Positions 12,181 through 25,622 of a stretch of 64,000 nucleotides of DNA are shown here, piece after piece. Made by a program: the position numbers and the translations under genes. A model generated the notes under the pieces. The model searched no databases. It was not told the DNA's origin and worked only from the letters and a program-made list of their open reading frames with translations. The DNA is from Poa pratensis (taxonomy: Eukaryota; Streptophyta; Magnoliopsida; Poales; Poaceae): the NCBI GenBank assembly GCA_947311845.1, contig CAMZMU010000111.1, positions 27,021,046 to 27,085,045 of the forward strand, read 5' to 3'. Every line of letters starts with the position of its first letter. Position 1 is the first letter of the stretch.

Positions 12181-14096
12181 CGTGTGAATAACTAGATTCG
12201 AACAGCGCGGCTCGCCGCGCGGCGCTTGTTGATTCTTTGAAATTTTTACCCGTGGTTGCCAAAATTTATACAGATTATTAAAAGAATATCTATATCCATA
12301 CGCATTTGATCACAGGCCTATAGATTTGAAAGCATATTTTTCGCATAGAATGAAATCAATAATCAGAGCATCATTCTATAAAAATCTTGAGAAACATGAA
12401 GATCAAACCAATGCTGAAGCACACAGGGAAAGTAATATAGAAATTCACACCACATTCAATGCGGCAAGGCATGGTGGATGTGGATGCGGCGAGGCCGGTG
12501 CCGGAGTTGGTGGATGTGGATGGGACATGATGCTGCACAACCATCAACCGAGTTAAACATCTACATTAAGTTACTTTTGTTACTATCTCTCGCAACCCCT
12601 TTTTATTTCGATTTGTAACAGCTATCGTGCATAACCGTCGTTAGTTAGCTCAATGCACCGGCATTATCAGGCTTGATCCAAACATATTTTGGGACCGAGG
12701 AAAACCAAAACAAATATATTTATACTAAACTTTTATGCTTATTTATGACTTAATTTAGTCATATAATAATAATCGCGAATATATGTTTCTATTCATTAAT
12801 TTGCACAACTAACTACATTTGAATGTTGTTAATATTAGTTATATCGTTATATATTATACAATTACAATTTATATCAATAAAATTATGTTGTGAGAAATCT
12901 AAAGCGTATGCTGTAAAAAAATATGCTTTGCAGTTTTTGATAATAACATAACTTATATAGTGTATTTGTATTTTGTTTACATGTATATTCGGCTATTCGT
13001 GTGTGTTTGGTCAAATCTATTTTAATATTAATTCTTCGTATCATGTTAAATATCTCTAGTGCGTACACTCAAATAAATAAATATACTAATATTTGTGACT
13101 CGTGTATGCTTACAAGCATAATTATATAAACTTCTAGAGTATAAATTTCAACTTCAGTAAATATGTCTTAAAGCTATTGAATGGTATCAACCGTAGTAAT
13201 CACCGGATAGTCTTCTTTACATATGATTTCATTATTTTTCTTGTATGCAATGTGTTTGGTGTCATTTGTTGTATGAAAAACACAATTCTCTAATAGAGGG
13301 CTAAGCATGGAGTTAAATATTAAAAAATCGTTAACATAAATTTGAGAACAACATGTAAAACATCTTAATGAGAGAGACTAACAGTCTACTAAAACGCATA
13401 ATTGTTGATCATATTGGTTAGTTTTTTATGTGGTACACAGTATTAGTCCATTGTATCCACTTCCTACAAACTGATATTTTCATATATTTAATACACAGTA
13501 TTTGTTTGGTCGCAATGAAAATTGTACAATGGTTAGTAATATATACTTCTGTATTAGAGGCCCTTTTATTCTGGTGCCAGACCTATGGGTCGGCCCTAGC
13601 CACCATTGTGGTTCATGCCTTGAGCCTGATAACTAATTACATTAGACCAGGCTAGGCGACCTTAAATCAGCTTACGACGTGTGTCGCCAACCGATGTTAG
13701 TTCAACGGTTATTTTATATCGTTATTCGAGGCGTATGGCTATTGTAGTTTTCAACATCTTTGCTTTTTCTGCTTACTCATTGTATGTTTCAACCTCCATT
13801 AGTCACTAGTCAAAAAATCGAAGAAAGAAAATGGTCATTTTTTTTTGTTTTGAATTAGCACTTCTGTGTGGATCGAGTTGCCTTTCCCACGTACTAGATT
13901 TATTTTCTAGATAAATATCGGATATAAGATATATGTTCTAAAGAAAATCATAATGCACTTTGTTCGTATGTATAACTGCATATTGCGGATCTCCAAATAT
14001 ATGTACTGCATTACATATTTTTGTTCAGTTGTGGATCTCCAATCATGCGTACTGCATTTTATCTGAATAATTGTACTTCATATTCTTTTTTTAAAA
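12181..14096. other. Non-coding AT-rich block of unit 2
   Basis: From about 12560 to 13680 this is a close copy of unit 1 at 3130-4270. The segment 12190-12550 has no match in the other units; it includes a GC-rich inverted stretch (cgcggctcgccgcgcg) at about 12207. The 280 bp at 13697-13979 are absent from the matching place in unit 1. No gene seen. Confidence 0.5.
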
Positions 14097-16158
14097 CTAG
14101 CACAGTGGCCCTCGCAAATGCGAGGGCATTTTCTGTAATTAGTTGAAAGCGTTTGAAAATTAAAAATATGGTTTCATTAATATCACATTACTTCCCACTA
14201 TACGACAATAAACAAAATTGTCCTACAACTATCACACATTTTTGTGGCGTTGTGAATCTGAAATTTATGGGGACATGATTAGCATGCCAGATACTGAATG
14301 AACCATGTAAGTGATATTAATTAGATATGTAAATTTAACTATAGTTCTTACACGACGTTAGATTAGTACGTGAGGTCAGTAATATTTCAAAAAAAATCAT
14401 TGAAGTAAGATATAACAGTCTATCATATGTAAAATTTAATCGTGGGAGTATCTTATTCTGATTTTTCTTCCTCTAATTTACACACTCTATGTGACAATGT
14501 GCAACATTTTATAAACATGAATGTAATGAAACTGTGTAAATTTTTAGAAACATGATGTGCTAAAACTTTGGCAATTCTGTTTATATGAGTATACTGTTAA
14601 AGATAAATTGCTTTTATTTTAGGTATATTTGTTGACATGTTTATACATCAATAATCAAAGTTAGAGAATTATGCCTCTAAGTTTACCACACTCTTAACTT
14701 AACCCGGTAATCGTTTGATGGTTCTACACATCCAGTCACATGCATTTTCATGTTATGCAAATGAGTCTGTAGTTTGATAGCATAGGCAATACTCTTAATA
14801 AGTTGTCAATTTTATTGTGCAATTTGAATGACAGGTGCTCTTATGTTGATTTTCTTACATGAAGGAAGACACATATAATAGTCCAAATATGTATACCATA
14901 CAAATCAAGCAATATCATCAAAACAATTCAAACAATTCATAAGAATTAAATGTACGATTTTCAGATCCTCAGATTAAAAATATTATTGGCATGTCCTCTG
15001 GATACTAAATGACATATATCAATCGGGAATCTGTGGCGACTTAGCCTTTTGTGTATCATTAAGCCAAAATATTTTAAAGTGTGAGGTACATTCTCATCGA
15101 TAGTGTGTCGAGTAATGTTGTGTCCTCATAAAATTTGAAGTTTTGCGTTTTATGTTCCATCAATGGATGGACATTCTCATTCTCCCGATAATATGTGTTG
15201 ACTTAGCCTTGTGTTTATTATTAAATCGGTAATTTTCTTAGTGCGAGGGACGTTCTCATCGATAGTGCAACTAATGTTGTGAATTCATTAATACTATAAC
15301 TCCACGACTCCGAACTGCGAACTTGTGTACTCAATCATAAAAAATTGCACGTAGTGTGACTAATGTCGTGACTTTATTAATTTTAAATTCCACTACTTCA
15401 AATTTTTGCAAGCGTTTTGTGAGTGTGTTGGTGTGATGACAATGATATTGCTCTTTCATTTATGTGTACACAATCATAGAAAATTTGTACCCCTCCGTTC
15501 ACAGTTACCCTGCGATTCGGGGTATAGTCAAATCAAACTTTGCAAATTTTGATCAAAAAATAAAAGAAATTAACATTTAAAATTTAAATAATTTTTATTG
15601 TAATCATAAAATGTATTAATGTAAATATCATATTATTAATGTTTATATTTATTGCTATATCCTTGTTTAAAATTTACAAAGTTTCTCGCTGACTTAATTT
15701 ATACTGCAGGCTAAATAAAACAGATGAGACGAAATACGTACTGATCAGTTTAATTTTTTGTTCACCACCTCTTGCAGCCATCACGTACCAACCAAGGTAG
15801 TAGTACCAGCCAAGGTATAGTGGTTGCCAAATACACGGCTGGTGTTTTAAATAGTTAATTTTTTTGGCAGCGTTGTCTTCCTGGAATATCGCTAGAGATC
15901 GTATCCAATTGCACAGGCTCTAAGTATTTGACTGAATAGATATAGCACGTGGCTGCTCCTTTTTTTTTTTGAGATTCACGTCTTATATGGGGTGTCCAGA
16001 TTGAACGTGGCAACCTGGATTATGCGGTTACGTAATTATTATGTCTTGTTAAATCTCAGCCATACATTTTAGATCTAACTATTAAAATTAATTTAGATGA
16101 TGTGGATTAACGTGGTGAGTCGAAAAACTCCCTCATTTTGCTTTTAGTATATAATAGA
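14097..16158 (-). mobile_element. Non-autonomous Helitron, 2062 bp
   Basis: Read on the minus strand the element begins TCTATTATATACTAAAAGC and ends GTGCTAG. A 9-bp perfect stem (14108-14116 with 14119-14127, loop AA) lies seven bases before the terminal CTAG. These are the known Helitron hallmarks: 5' TC, a 3' hairpin, CTRR, and no target-site duplication. It is inserted precisely between A14096 and T16159, and unit 1 has the uninterrupted site at 4396/4397. The interior is AT-rich with no long ORF, and no Rep or helicase is visible, so it depends on an autonomous partner. No captured gene fragment is recognised. Confidence 0.85.
14108..14127 (-). other. Helitron 3' hairpin
   Basis: Inverted 9-mers gccctcgca / tgcgagggc with a 2-nt loop, just inside the CTAG terminus. 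Confidence 0.85.
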
Positions 16159-17453
16159 TTCTCGGGGTTGTTTGAGTATGGTTATGTTCGATTATAGAGA
16201 AATAACAACAAAGTTGTAACGTAGCATCGTGCATGTGGTCCATTCTTTCGTTCATCGTCGAACAAAAAAGAAGACGAGATTAATTAGTGGATTGGCCTGG
16301 GATTCGATCCGTGACATAGTTCGATATGGGTGCAAAGCACAGTGCACACAGCATTTGGCCGCTGCTGCTGCATGCCCCATTTAGCAGATCTTCTCGTTAT
16401 GGTTCGAAAGAAAGAGATCTTGTTACGCATTTTATCCTGATCGGCTGACGTACATATACTTGTCGATCGGCGAGGCATGTATGACAAGCACGCGTGCCTA
16501 TGCCTCCGGCCGGTCGGTTGGCTGTTGCATTGCCTCTGGTTCGGGCAAGAGCTCAGCCAGCACGTGTCCATCGGCGAGGCATGCAGTTATTCCGTCCGAC
16601 TCACGCTGTCTAGGACGACATAGAGGTGGGACATTCGTGCCTCGGTCGGTTCTCCTTCTGCCATCGCCGGCAACCAGCGAGAGCCACGTACCTGCCCTAG
16701 CTTAGCTTACATCCATGTGTGGACAAATGAAAGTCAATTAATTTTGAACGGAGTGAGTACAATACTTTGAGCGTGTCGTGTGGTATAGAGACGTTTGTTT
16801 TCATGCAGTACGTGGCACTACCGCATCTGGTGGCCCGCTACGTCGACTGCCTCTCTCGACGCGTTCCTGCTTTTGTTCGCTAGTGCAGCATCACGACGGC
16901 CTTTGCCCTTCACTTTAAAAATCTTTGTTTCCGTGAAACTTTGTACTCCATCAGCATCAGGGAGGCCGGCAATCAATCTTGCTCTTACTCCTACTAGATT
17001 GCGCAAACCCATCCATAGATGTCGAGATCATTTTTCTATCCTCATCTCATCTTGTACTAACCTAGTCTCTGCGGGCAGTCAAAGCCTCATTTACGGCCCT
17101 TCGTATATATAGGCTGTTGAAATCTGAACTACACGACAGGTTTGGTCGTCCATCGATCCATTCTGCCTAATCGATCCCACCCAGTACACCACCCCGCACG
17201 TACTGGTTAACTAACTTGCAAAAATTACCGATTTGTAAACTCGTTTGCTCCGATTCAGCTACGATATGATAGATCGCGACGGCCTAGCAAACTATCGCCT
17301 CCCTCGATCTTTGCCGGACACGTACTTATTATGGGACAGTAACTAGATTTTTTAGCGAGTGGTCGAAATGTTTTAGTCGCGGCTGACGACGGCGTAACAG
17401 CGACAGAATGAGGCGCCGAGAAAGCACCGTCGTAAATTAATCGCGGCAAGTGG
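16159..17453. other. Non-coding part of unit 2, matches 4397-5732
   Basis: Closely matches unit 1 from the Helitron site to the MULE1 target. No gene seen. It contains one copy of the cassette described in findings (about 16220-16700). Confidence 0.6.
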
Positions 17454-17462
17454 GTGGGAGAC
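17454..17462. other. MULE1 target-site duplication, left
   Basis: gtgggagac, repeated exactly at 31206-31214; single copy in the empty site at 5733-5741. Confidence 0.95.
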
Positions 17463-17702
17463 GAGAAAATGACAAAAAACCACCACATTTGGGGTGAGTT
17501 CTAGCATAGCCACCACAATTCAGATTTTTGACACATAAATACCACTTCAGTGGCTGGTGTGGGACACATAGCACTGATTGTCGCCTGTTATCGTTTTAAT
17601 CACGTTTCTGGCAGGTGGGACCCGTTGTCAGGTGTGACGTGGCAAATCTCGGACGGACTCCGTTACGTTATCGCGCGCGCGTTAGGGCACGGGCGTTGAC
17701 CA
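17463..17702 (+). repeat. MULE1 left terminal inverted repeat
   Basis: Aligns almost base for base with the reverse complement of 30965-31205. The outer end begins gagaaaatgaca. It includes an alternating cgcgcgcg tract near the inner end. It likely acts as the transposase promoter and binding site, as in other MULEs (inference). Confidence 0.93.
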
Positions 17703-20700
17703 ACCTCACTCGATCCAGTCTCTCTCTCGCGACTCCTATGGCGACCGGAGGTGGCGGCGGCGTGCCGGACGGGGGCGGCGGCTCGCCGGAGAGGCTGGGC
17801 GGCTCTTGTGCTGAAGTGGGACGCCATCGATTTCGACAGCCGTGCTTCGACATCGCCGCCATAGATGTCGACAGCGAGGAGGACCGCGAGGCGAGGCCGG
17901 AGCGCGCGTCGGAGCAGGGGTGCTCGCAGCTGGCTCTGGCTAGCCAGTGCATCAGCGACCCGCTCAGGCACTACATCTGTGACGACGGGTAAGAAATTTT
18001 GTGCCTCTCTCTGTTCTAGGTTTATGAGTTTGCACAAGGTTTATGAGTTTGCACAGTTTCACTGAACACAAATTAAACTGTATTTAGGGAAGAATTGTGG
18101 GAGTTGTACATCCAATTCGACGGTGCCAAATTTTGGTCGACCACTGCGCGCCGGTCTGAAATTAAGTGGCTGTATTTGCTGGGGCTGATGGAGAAGAATG
18201 GGTACGGGCTGTGTGATTCGATGTATTATGTGAAAGAAGAAGGGGAAGGATTGAATGGGCTAGAACTGCTTGACAGCAATATTAAGGTGCAAGAGATGCT
18301 CAGAAAGTATGAAAGGTCCAGGAAGCTAGTTCTAACAGTGATGAGCGACAAGAGAAAGCAAGCCATTGTATTGTCCCCTGTGAAAACAAAGAAGAGGCAG
18401 GAGAAGAAGCTGTATGCTAGGTCATATCCTAGTCCAGTTGTTGTTGATTTGGAGGAGCCAGAGCAGTGTGAGAACAACAATTTGCCAACTCAGGCCAGCG
18501 TGAATTTTCAGCCTTTATTCACAGTTGAAGATAGTTTGCAGGAATCAGCAGAAGGAGAAGAAAATTCAGAGGAAGAAGAAGGACATGCATCTGAAGATGA
18601 CAGCTGGATGTATCCTTGCCAGTATGATCCAGATAAAGCAGAGCAGCTGAAGAGGAAGGAAATAGAAGAAATGAATGAAAGAATTGCTAAGAGGAAAAGG
18701 AAACTTGATGAACAGCTATATGAGGATGAGTCTGAAGCAGAAGATATTTTTGACACTTATTATGCAGAGAAACCAGAGGAGCAAGTGAAGAAGATAGTAA
18801 AGAGGCAGGGCCCAACTAGCAGATCACATTCTCATGCACCACCTTCTGTTAGGACAGATTGGGCTCCATCTGATGATGAAGAGGACCTAGGTTTTCTTAA
18901 AGAAGAGGATGATGATGGGTTTCAGCCAGAGGTATTTGTGTTGCCAAATGGGAGGAAGAGCAGAGCAAAGAGGCAAAAAGAGAGGGTTTGGTATGATGAC
19001 ACAAGGGAAAATCCAGAGCAACAATTCAGGCTTAGGCTTTGTTTCAAGGATGTTTACCAGTTTAGGCAAGCATTGTGCAGACTTCATATTGCACAAGTGA
19101 GGAATTTTCATTATCACAGGAATTGCTCTGATAGGATCATTGTGTGCTGCAAGCCACCAGAGAAGAAGAAGAAGCCAGAGGATGCACTAGAAGATGTAGA
19201 AGTAGTAGAAGAAGAAGAAGAAATAAAGGAAATTCCTGAAGATGCATTGTGAACACAGAGATAGGGCCAACAAAGGCAGAGAAGGAAGCACTGGAGAAAG
19301 GACAGCAAGTTTGGATAAGTGACAAGCCAAGATTCCATGGTCTTTTCTTTTGTGTCAATGCTGCTAGGCTTGGATTCCTGGAGGGTTGCAGGCCCTTCAT
19401 AGGCTTGGATGGATGCTTCATAAAATTGACAACTGGAGCTCAAATCCTAGCAGCTACTGGCAGAGATGGCAATAACAACATTTACCCAGTTGCTTGGGGC
19501 ATTGTTGACAAAGAAGATACAGAAAATTGGCAGTGGTTTCTGAAGCAGCTGAAGGAAGCACTTGGTGGAGAGGAAGGCCAGTTTGGACACTACACCATCA
19601 TGTCTGACAGGCAAAAAGGTTTGATAAAAGCAGTGAGCACAGTTTTCCCAAACTGTCCTCAAAGGTTCTGCCTTAGGCACATATATGCCAACTTCCAGAC
19701 TGCAGGATTCAGAGGAGAGGACCTGAAGAAGTGCATGGACAATGCAGCCTATTCTTACACCAAGGATGGATTTGACAAAGCAATGGAAGAACTGAAAAAA
19801 CAATCTGAGCTAGCATGGAAGTGGCTTTCCAATATTCCAGCACACACTTGGGCTAGATGGGCCTTTGACACAACCTGCAAGACAGATTTAGTGAACAATA
19901 ACTTGAGTGAGGTGTTCAATAGGTATATACTTGATGAAAGAAACAAGCCAATTGTGACAATGCTTGTAGGGATCTATGACAGGCAAATGGTCAGGTTTGA
20001 TGAGAAGAGAGAGGGTGGGAACAAGTCCCTGTGGGAAATTACACCACATTATGGTGAGAGGCTAGAACTGATGAAAAAATATGCAAGAAATTGTGTTCCT
20101 CGAAGAGCAGATGAAGGACTGTGGCAGGTAGCTAGTGGAGAAACCACATATGAGGTAAATATTGATAAGAGAACATGCAGTTGTAGAAAGTGGGATTTAT
20201 CTGGCTTGCCCTGCAACCATGCAGTCAGTGCTATCTACAGAGCAAACAAATATCCAGAAGATTTAGTCTCAGATTTCTACAAGAAACCTATGTACAGAAA
20301 GGCCTACAGGCCAGTGTTCTATCCAATGCCACAGCAGCATGGCTGGACAAAAACAGACACTGAAGACATTATGCCACCTGATTTCAAAGATAACCTGAAG
20401 GGAAGAAGGCAGGAAAAGAGGAGAAAAGGGAAATTTGAGGTCCCTAAACCAAAGGAAACCTCCAGGATGGCAACAATTACCTGTAGCAACTGCAAATTGC
20501 AAGGACACAAATACACTAGCTGTGCACAACCACTGAAACCTGACCTGGCATTTAGGAAAAGCCAGCACAAGGTATGAAAACAGTATAAAAAATGATTACT
20601 GCTTTTATCAAACTAACTATGTTTATGTGCAGTCAAACAGGACAGTTCCCCATGGAGCAGGCCCAAGTGGTGATGGAGCAGGCTCATCTTCCTCTCAGGC

Positions 20701-20807
20701 TGCACCTCCTGTGACAGAACCATCTGCTGCTGCTCCCAGGCCAAGAAGGTCTTCATTTGTTGCACCCAGATCAACTCATGATGTACAAGCTACTGCTTCT
20801 TCTTCAG

Positions 20808-20812
20808 GTAGT
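20808..20812. other. Target-site duplication of Athila-type element 1, left
   Basis: gtagt, repeated at 29023-29027 directly after the element. Confidence 0.93.
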
Positions 20813-22403
20813 TGATGCGCGTAAAGTCACACGTCAGTTGGGAACCCCAAGAGGAAGGTATGACGAGCACAGCAGCAAGTTTTCCCTCAGTAAGAAACCA
20901 AGGTTTAATCGAACCAGTAGGAAATCTCGAAGCTACGAAGGTTGTTGGTGCAGGAATGTAGTGCGGCGCAACACCAGGGACTCCGGTGCCAACGTGGAAC
21001 CTGCACAACACAATCAAATCACTTTGCCCCAACTTAACAGTGAGGTTGTCAATCTCACCGGCTTGCTGAAAACAAAGAGTTAAACGTATGGTGTGGAAAA
21101 TGATGTTTGTTTGCAGAGAATGAAAGAGAACAATGATTGCAGTAGGTTGTATTTCAGATGTAAAAGAATGGACCGGGGTCCACAGTTCACTAGTGGTGTC
21201 TCTCCAATAAGATAAATAACATGCTGGGTAAACAAATTACAGCTGGGCAATTGACAAATAGAGAAGGCATAACAATGCACATACATATCATGATGACTAC
21301 TATGAGATTTACTTAGGGCATTACGACAAAATACATAGACCGCCATCCAGCATGCATCTATGCCTAAAAAGTCCACCTTCGGGTTAGCATCCGCACCCCT
21401 TCCAGTATTAAGTTGCAAGCAACAGACAATTGCATTAAGTACTGTGCGTAATGTAAACAATACAAATATCCTTAGACAAAGCATCATTAGGTTATCCCTA
21501 GTGGCAACAGCACATCCACAACCTTAGAACTTTCTGTCACTGTCCCAGATTCAATGGAGGCATGAACCCACTATCTAGCATAAATACCCCCTCTTGGAGT
21601 TACAAGTATCAACTTGGCCAGAGCCTCTACTAGCAACGGAGAGCATGCAAGATCATAAACAACACATATAAGATAGATCTATAATCAACTTGACATAGTA
21701 TTCAATATTCATCGGATCCCAGCAAACACAACATGTAGCATTACATAAAGATGATCTTGATCATGATAGGCAGCTCACAAGATCTAAACATGGAAGTACA
21801 AGTGGAGAAGACAACCATCTAGCTACTGCTATGGACCCGTAGTCCAAAGATGAACTACTCACGCATCAGTCCGGAGGCGGGCATGGTGATGTAGAGCCCT
21901 CCGGTGATGATTCCCCTCTCCGGCAGGGTGCCGGAGGAGAACTTCTGAACCCCCCGAGTTAGGGTTGACGGCGGCGGCGTCTCTGTATCTGTTCTGGAAA
22001 ATTGGCTCTCGGTACTAGGGTTTTCGGGGACGAAGGAATAAATAGGCGAAGGGGCAGCGTCGGTGGCCGAGGGGGGCCACCACACCACGTGGCGGCGCGG
22101 CAGAGGGGCCCGCCGCGCCGGGCTATGGTGTGGCCCCCCTGCTGCCCGTCCTCGACTCTTCTGGAACACTCCGGGGAAAATAAGATATTGGGCTTTTGTT
22201 TCGTCCGATTCCGAGAATATTTGCAGAAGTACTTTTCTGGAAACAAAAACAGCAGAAAACAGGAACTGGCGCTTCGGCATCTTGTTAATAGGTTAGTTCC
22301 AGAAAATGCATAAAAACATTATAAAGTGTGAATAAAACATGTAGGTATTGTCATAAAACTAGCATGGAACGTAAGAAATTATAGATACGTTGGAGACGTA
22401 TCA
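20813..22403 (-). repeat. 3' LTR of Athila-type element 1
   Basis: 1591 bp, nearly identical to 27422-29022; on the minus strand it begins TGATACGTCTCC and ends GCGCATCA. Confidence 0.93.
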
Positions 22404-22418
22404 AGCATCCCCAAGCTT
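22404..22418 (-). other. Polypurine-tract region of Athila-type element 1
   Basis: On the minus strand aagcttggggatgct directly precedes the 3' LTR, the expected position of the plus-strand primer. The same sequence abuts the LTR of element 2 at 57852. Confidence 0.55.
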
Positions 22419-24982
22419 AGTTCCTACTCGCCCTCGAGTAGGTAAACGATAAAAAGAATAATTTCTGAAGTGACATGCTACCAACATAATCTTGATCAAC
22501 ACTATTGTAAAGCATATGAGATGAATGAAGTGATCCAAAGCAATGATCTATAGTTTGCTAACAAAATAGATAATGACTAAACAACTGAATCATATAGCAA
22601 AACTTTTCATGAATAGTACTTTCAAGACAAGTATCAAAAAGTCTTGCATAAGAGTTAACTCAAAAAGCAATAGATTCTAAATAAAAGGTTTTGAAGCAAC
22701 ACAAAGGAGGATTTAAGTTTCAGCAATTGCTTTCAACTTTCAACATGCATATCTCATGGATAATTGTCAACACAAAGTAATATAATAAGTGCAATAAGCA
22801 AGCATGTAAGAATCAATGCACACAGTTGACACAAGTGTTTGCTTCTAAGATAGAAAGAAGTAGGTAAACTGACTCAACATAAAGTAAAAGATAGGCCCTT
22901 CGCAGAGGGAAGCAGGGATTAAATCATGTGCTAGAGCTTTTCAAGTTTTTGAAATCATATAGAGAGCATAAAAATAAAGTTTTGAGAGGTGTTTGTTGTT
23001 GTCAACGAATGGTAGTGGGCACTCTAACCCCCTTGTCAACCAGACTTTCAAGAGCGGCTCCCATGAAGGACGTTATCTCTACCAGCAAGGTAGATCATCC
23101 CTCTTCTCTTTTGTTTACACATGTATTTTAGTGATATTTATAGATGACACTCCTCCCAACCTTTTGCTTTCACAAGCCATGGCTAACCGAATCCTCGGGT
23201 GCCTTCCAACATTTCACATACCATGGAGGAGTGTCTATTGCAAAATTAAGTTGCTTACTGATAAATCAGGGCAAAACATGTGAAGAGAATTATTAATGAA
23301 AGTTGATTAATTGGGGCTGGGCACCCCGTTGCCAGCTCTTTTTGCAAAATTATTGGATAAGCGGATGTATATGCCACTAGTCCATTGGTGAAAGTCTGTC
23401 CGGAGTAAATGACAAGATTGAAAGATAAAAACACCACATACTTCCTCATGAGCTATAAAACATTGACACAAATAAGAGATAGTAGCTTTTGAATTGTTTA
23501 AAGGTAGCACATGAAGTATTTACTTGGAATGGCAGAAAAATACCACATAATAGGTAGTTATGGTGGACACAAATGGCATGGGTTTTGGCTCAAGGTTTTG
23601 GATGCACGAGAAGCATTCCCTCTCAGTACAAGGCTTTGGCTAGCAAGGTTGTTTGAAGCAAACACAAGTATAAACCGGACAGCAAGACTTACATAAGAAC
23701 GTATTGCAAGCATTATAAGACTCTACACTGTCATCCTTGTTGCTCAAACACTTTTACCAGAAAATATCTAGACCTTAGAGAGACCAATCATGCAAACCAA
23801 TTTTCAACAAGCTCTACGGTAGTTTTCCACTAATAGGCTTAAACTACATGATGCAAGAGCTTAAACATGATCTACTTGAGAGCTCAAAACAATTGCCAAG
23901 CATCAAATTATTCAAAACAATATACCAACTACCACATGAAGCATTTTCTGTTTCCAACCAAATGATCAATAAGTAAATGCTGCGGCTTTCAGCTTTCGCC
24001 ATAAACATAAACATATAAGTGCTGAGGCTTTCAGCTTTCGCCATGAATACTAAAAAGTAAAACGAAGAACAAGTGTTCACATGAAAAAGCGGAGCGTGTC
24101 TCTCTCCAACACAAGCAAGCTGGGATCCGATTTTATTCAGAAAACTAAAATAACAAAACAAAAATAAAAGCACACGGACGCTCCAAGTAAAGCACATAAG
24201 ATGTGACGGAATTAAAATATAGTTTCACTAGAGGTGACCTGATAATTTGTTGATGAAGAAGGGGATGCCTTGGGCATCCCCAAGCTTAGACGCTTGAGTC
24301 TTCTTGAAATATGTGGGGATGAACCACGGGGGCATCCCCAAGCTTTGACTTTTCACTCTTCTTGATCATATTATATCATCCTCCTCTCTTGATCCTTGAA
24401 AACTTCCTTCACACCAAACTCAAAGCAATCTCATTAGAGGGTTAGTGCATATCAAAAATTCACATGTTCAGCAAGGACACAATCATTCCCAACACTTCTG
24501 GACATTACCCAAGGCTACTGAAATTTAATGGAGCAAAGAAATCCACTCAAACACAGTAAAAGAGGCAATGCGAAATAAAAGGCAGAATCTGTCAAAAACA
24601 GAACAGTCCGTAAAGACGGAATTTTTCGAGGCACTTAACATGCTCAGATGGAAAAGCTCCAATTGAATGAAAGTTGCGTACATATCTGAGGATTACTCAT
24701 GAATTTTTCAGGATTTTTCGAATTTTCTACAGAGAGAAAAGCTCAAAACCGTGACAGCTAACAAATCTGTTTCTGCGCAGAAATCCAAATCTAGTATCAA
24801 CTTTCTTATCAAAGACTTTACTTGGCACAACAATGCAAGAAAATAAAGATACAAAGGTGTTGCTACAGTAGCAGCAAAACCTTGACTCAAATATAAAACA
24901 AAAATTGCAGAAATAAAACAATGGGTTGTCTCCCATAAGCGCTTTTCTTTAACGCCTTTCAGCTAGGCGCAGAAAGTGAAAA
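22419..24982 (-). other. Non-coding 3' internal region of Athila-type element 1
   Basis: 2.6 kb between the protease frame and the 3' LTR with no sustained ORF, in the place where pol would be in an autonomous relative. It aligns with 57866-60480 in element 2, so it is a conserved non-coding part of the family, not random decay. Confidence 0.7.
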
Positions 24983-25576
24983 TCAAGTAACATCAAGAGA
25001 AGAAGCATCAACATCATAATTTGTTCTAATAATAGAATCAAAAGGCATCTTCATTCTCTTTCTAGGGAAGTGTTCCATACCTTTCTTAAGAGGAAATTGA
25101 TATCTAATATTTCCTTCTTTCATATCAATAATAGCACCAACGGTTCGAAGAAAAGGTCTTCCCAAAACAATAGGACAAGATGGATTGCATTCAATATCCA
25201 AAACAACAAAATCAACGGGGACAAGGTTATTGTTAACCGTAATGTGAACATTGTCAATCCTCCCCAAAGGTTTCTTTATAGAATTATCAGCAAGATTAAC
25301 ATCCAAATAACAGCATTCCAAAGGTGGCAAGTCAAGCATATCATAAAGTTTCTTAGGCATAACAGAAATACTTGCACCAAGATCACATAAAGCATTACAA
25401 TCAAAATCATTGACCTTCATTTTAATGATGGGCTCCCAACCATCTTCTAACTTCCTAGGGATAGAAGCTTCAAGTTTTAATTCATCTTCCCTAGCTTTAA
25501 TGAGAGCATTTGTGATATGTTTTGTAAAGGCCAAATTAATAGCACTAGCATTGGGACTTCTAGCAAGTTTTTGCAA
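24983..25576 (-). CDS. Athila-type retropepsin (protease) fragment
   Basis: A frame of about 197 residues with the retroviral-type aspartic protease signature ALCDLGASISVMPKKLYD (catalytic D at about residue 65, DLGA in place of DTGA, which is usual in this lineage). A later hydrophobic-glycine block VLGRPFLRTVGAIID fits the second conserved retropepsin motif. It follows gag on the minus strand and would be made as a gag-protease polyprotein. A frame break around 25610-25660 separates it from gag. The start given is only the first start-like codon in the open frame; the true product would be cleaved from the polyprotein. It ends with TGA and no polymerase follows. Confidence 0.75.
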   Translation of the reverse strand: MQKLARSPNASAINLAFTKHITNALIKAREDELKLEASIPRKLEDGWEPIIKMKVNDFDCNALCDLGASISVMPKKLYDMLDLPPLECCYLDVNLADNSIKKPLGRIDNVHITVNNNLVPVDFVVLDIECNPSCPIVLGRPFLRTVGAIIDMKEGNIRYQFPLKKGMEHFPRKRMKMPFDSIIRTNYDVDASSLDVT

Positions 25577-25622
25577 GAACTTAATAACTTCAGAAATATT
25601 ACAATTATCAAAATCAAAACCA

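Larger units (their letters stand above)
9561..17462. repeat. Tandem array unit 2, left part
   Basis: Second copy of the array unit, interrupted at 17462 by MULE1 and resuming at 31215. It begins with the same sequence as 35110-35280 and carries serine-rich gene copy 2. Relative to unit 1 it has gained a Helitron (14097-16158), a retroposon-like piece around 11941-12180, and about 280 bp at 13697-13979. Confidence 0.85.
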
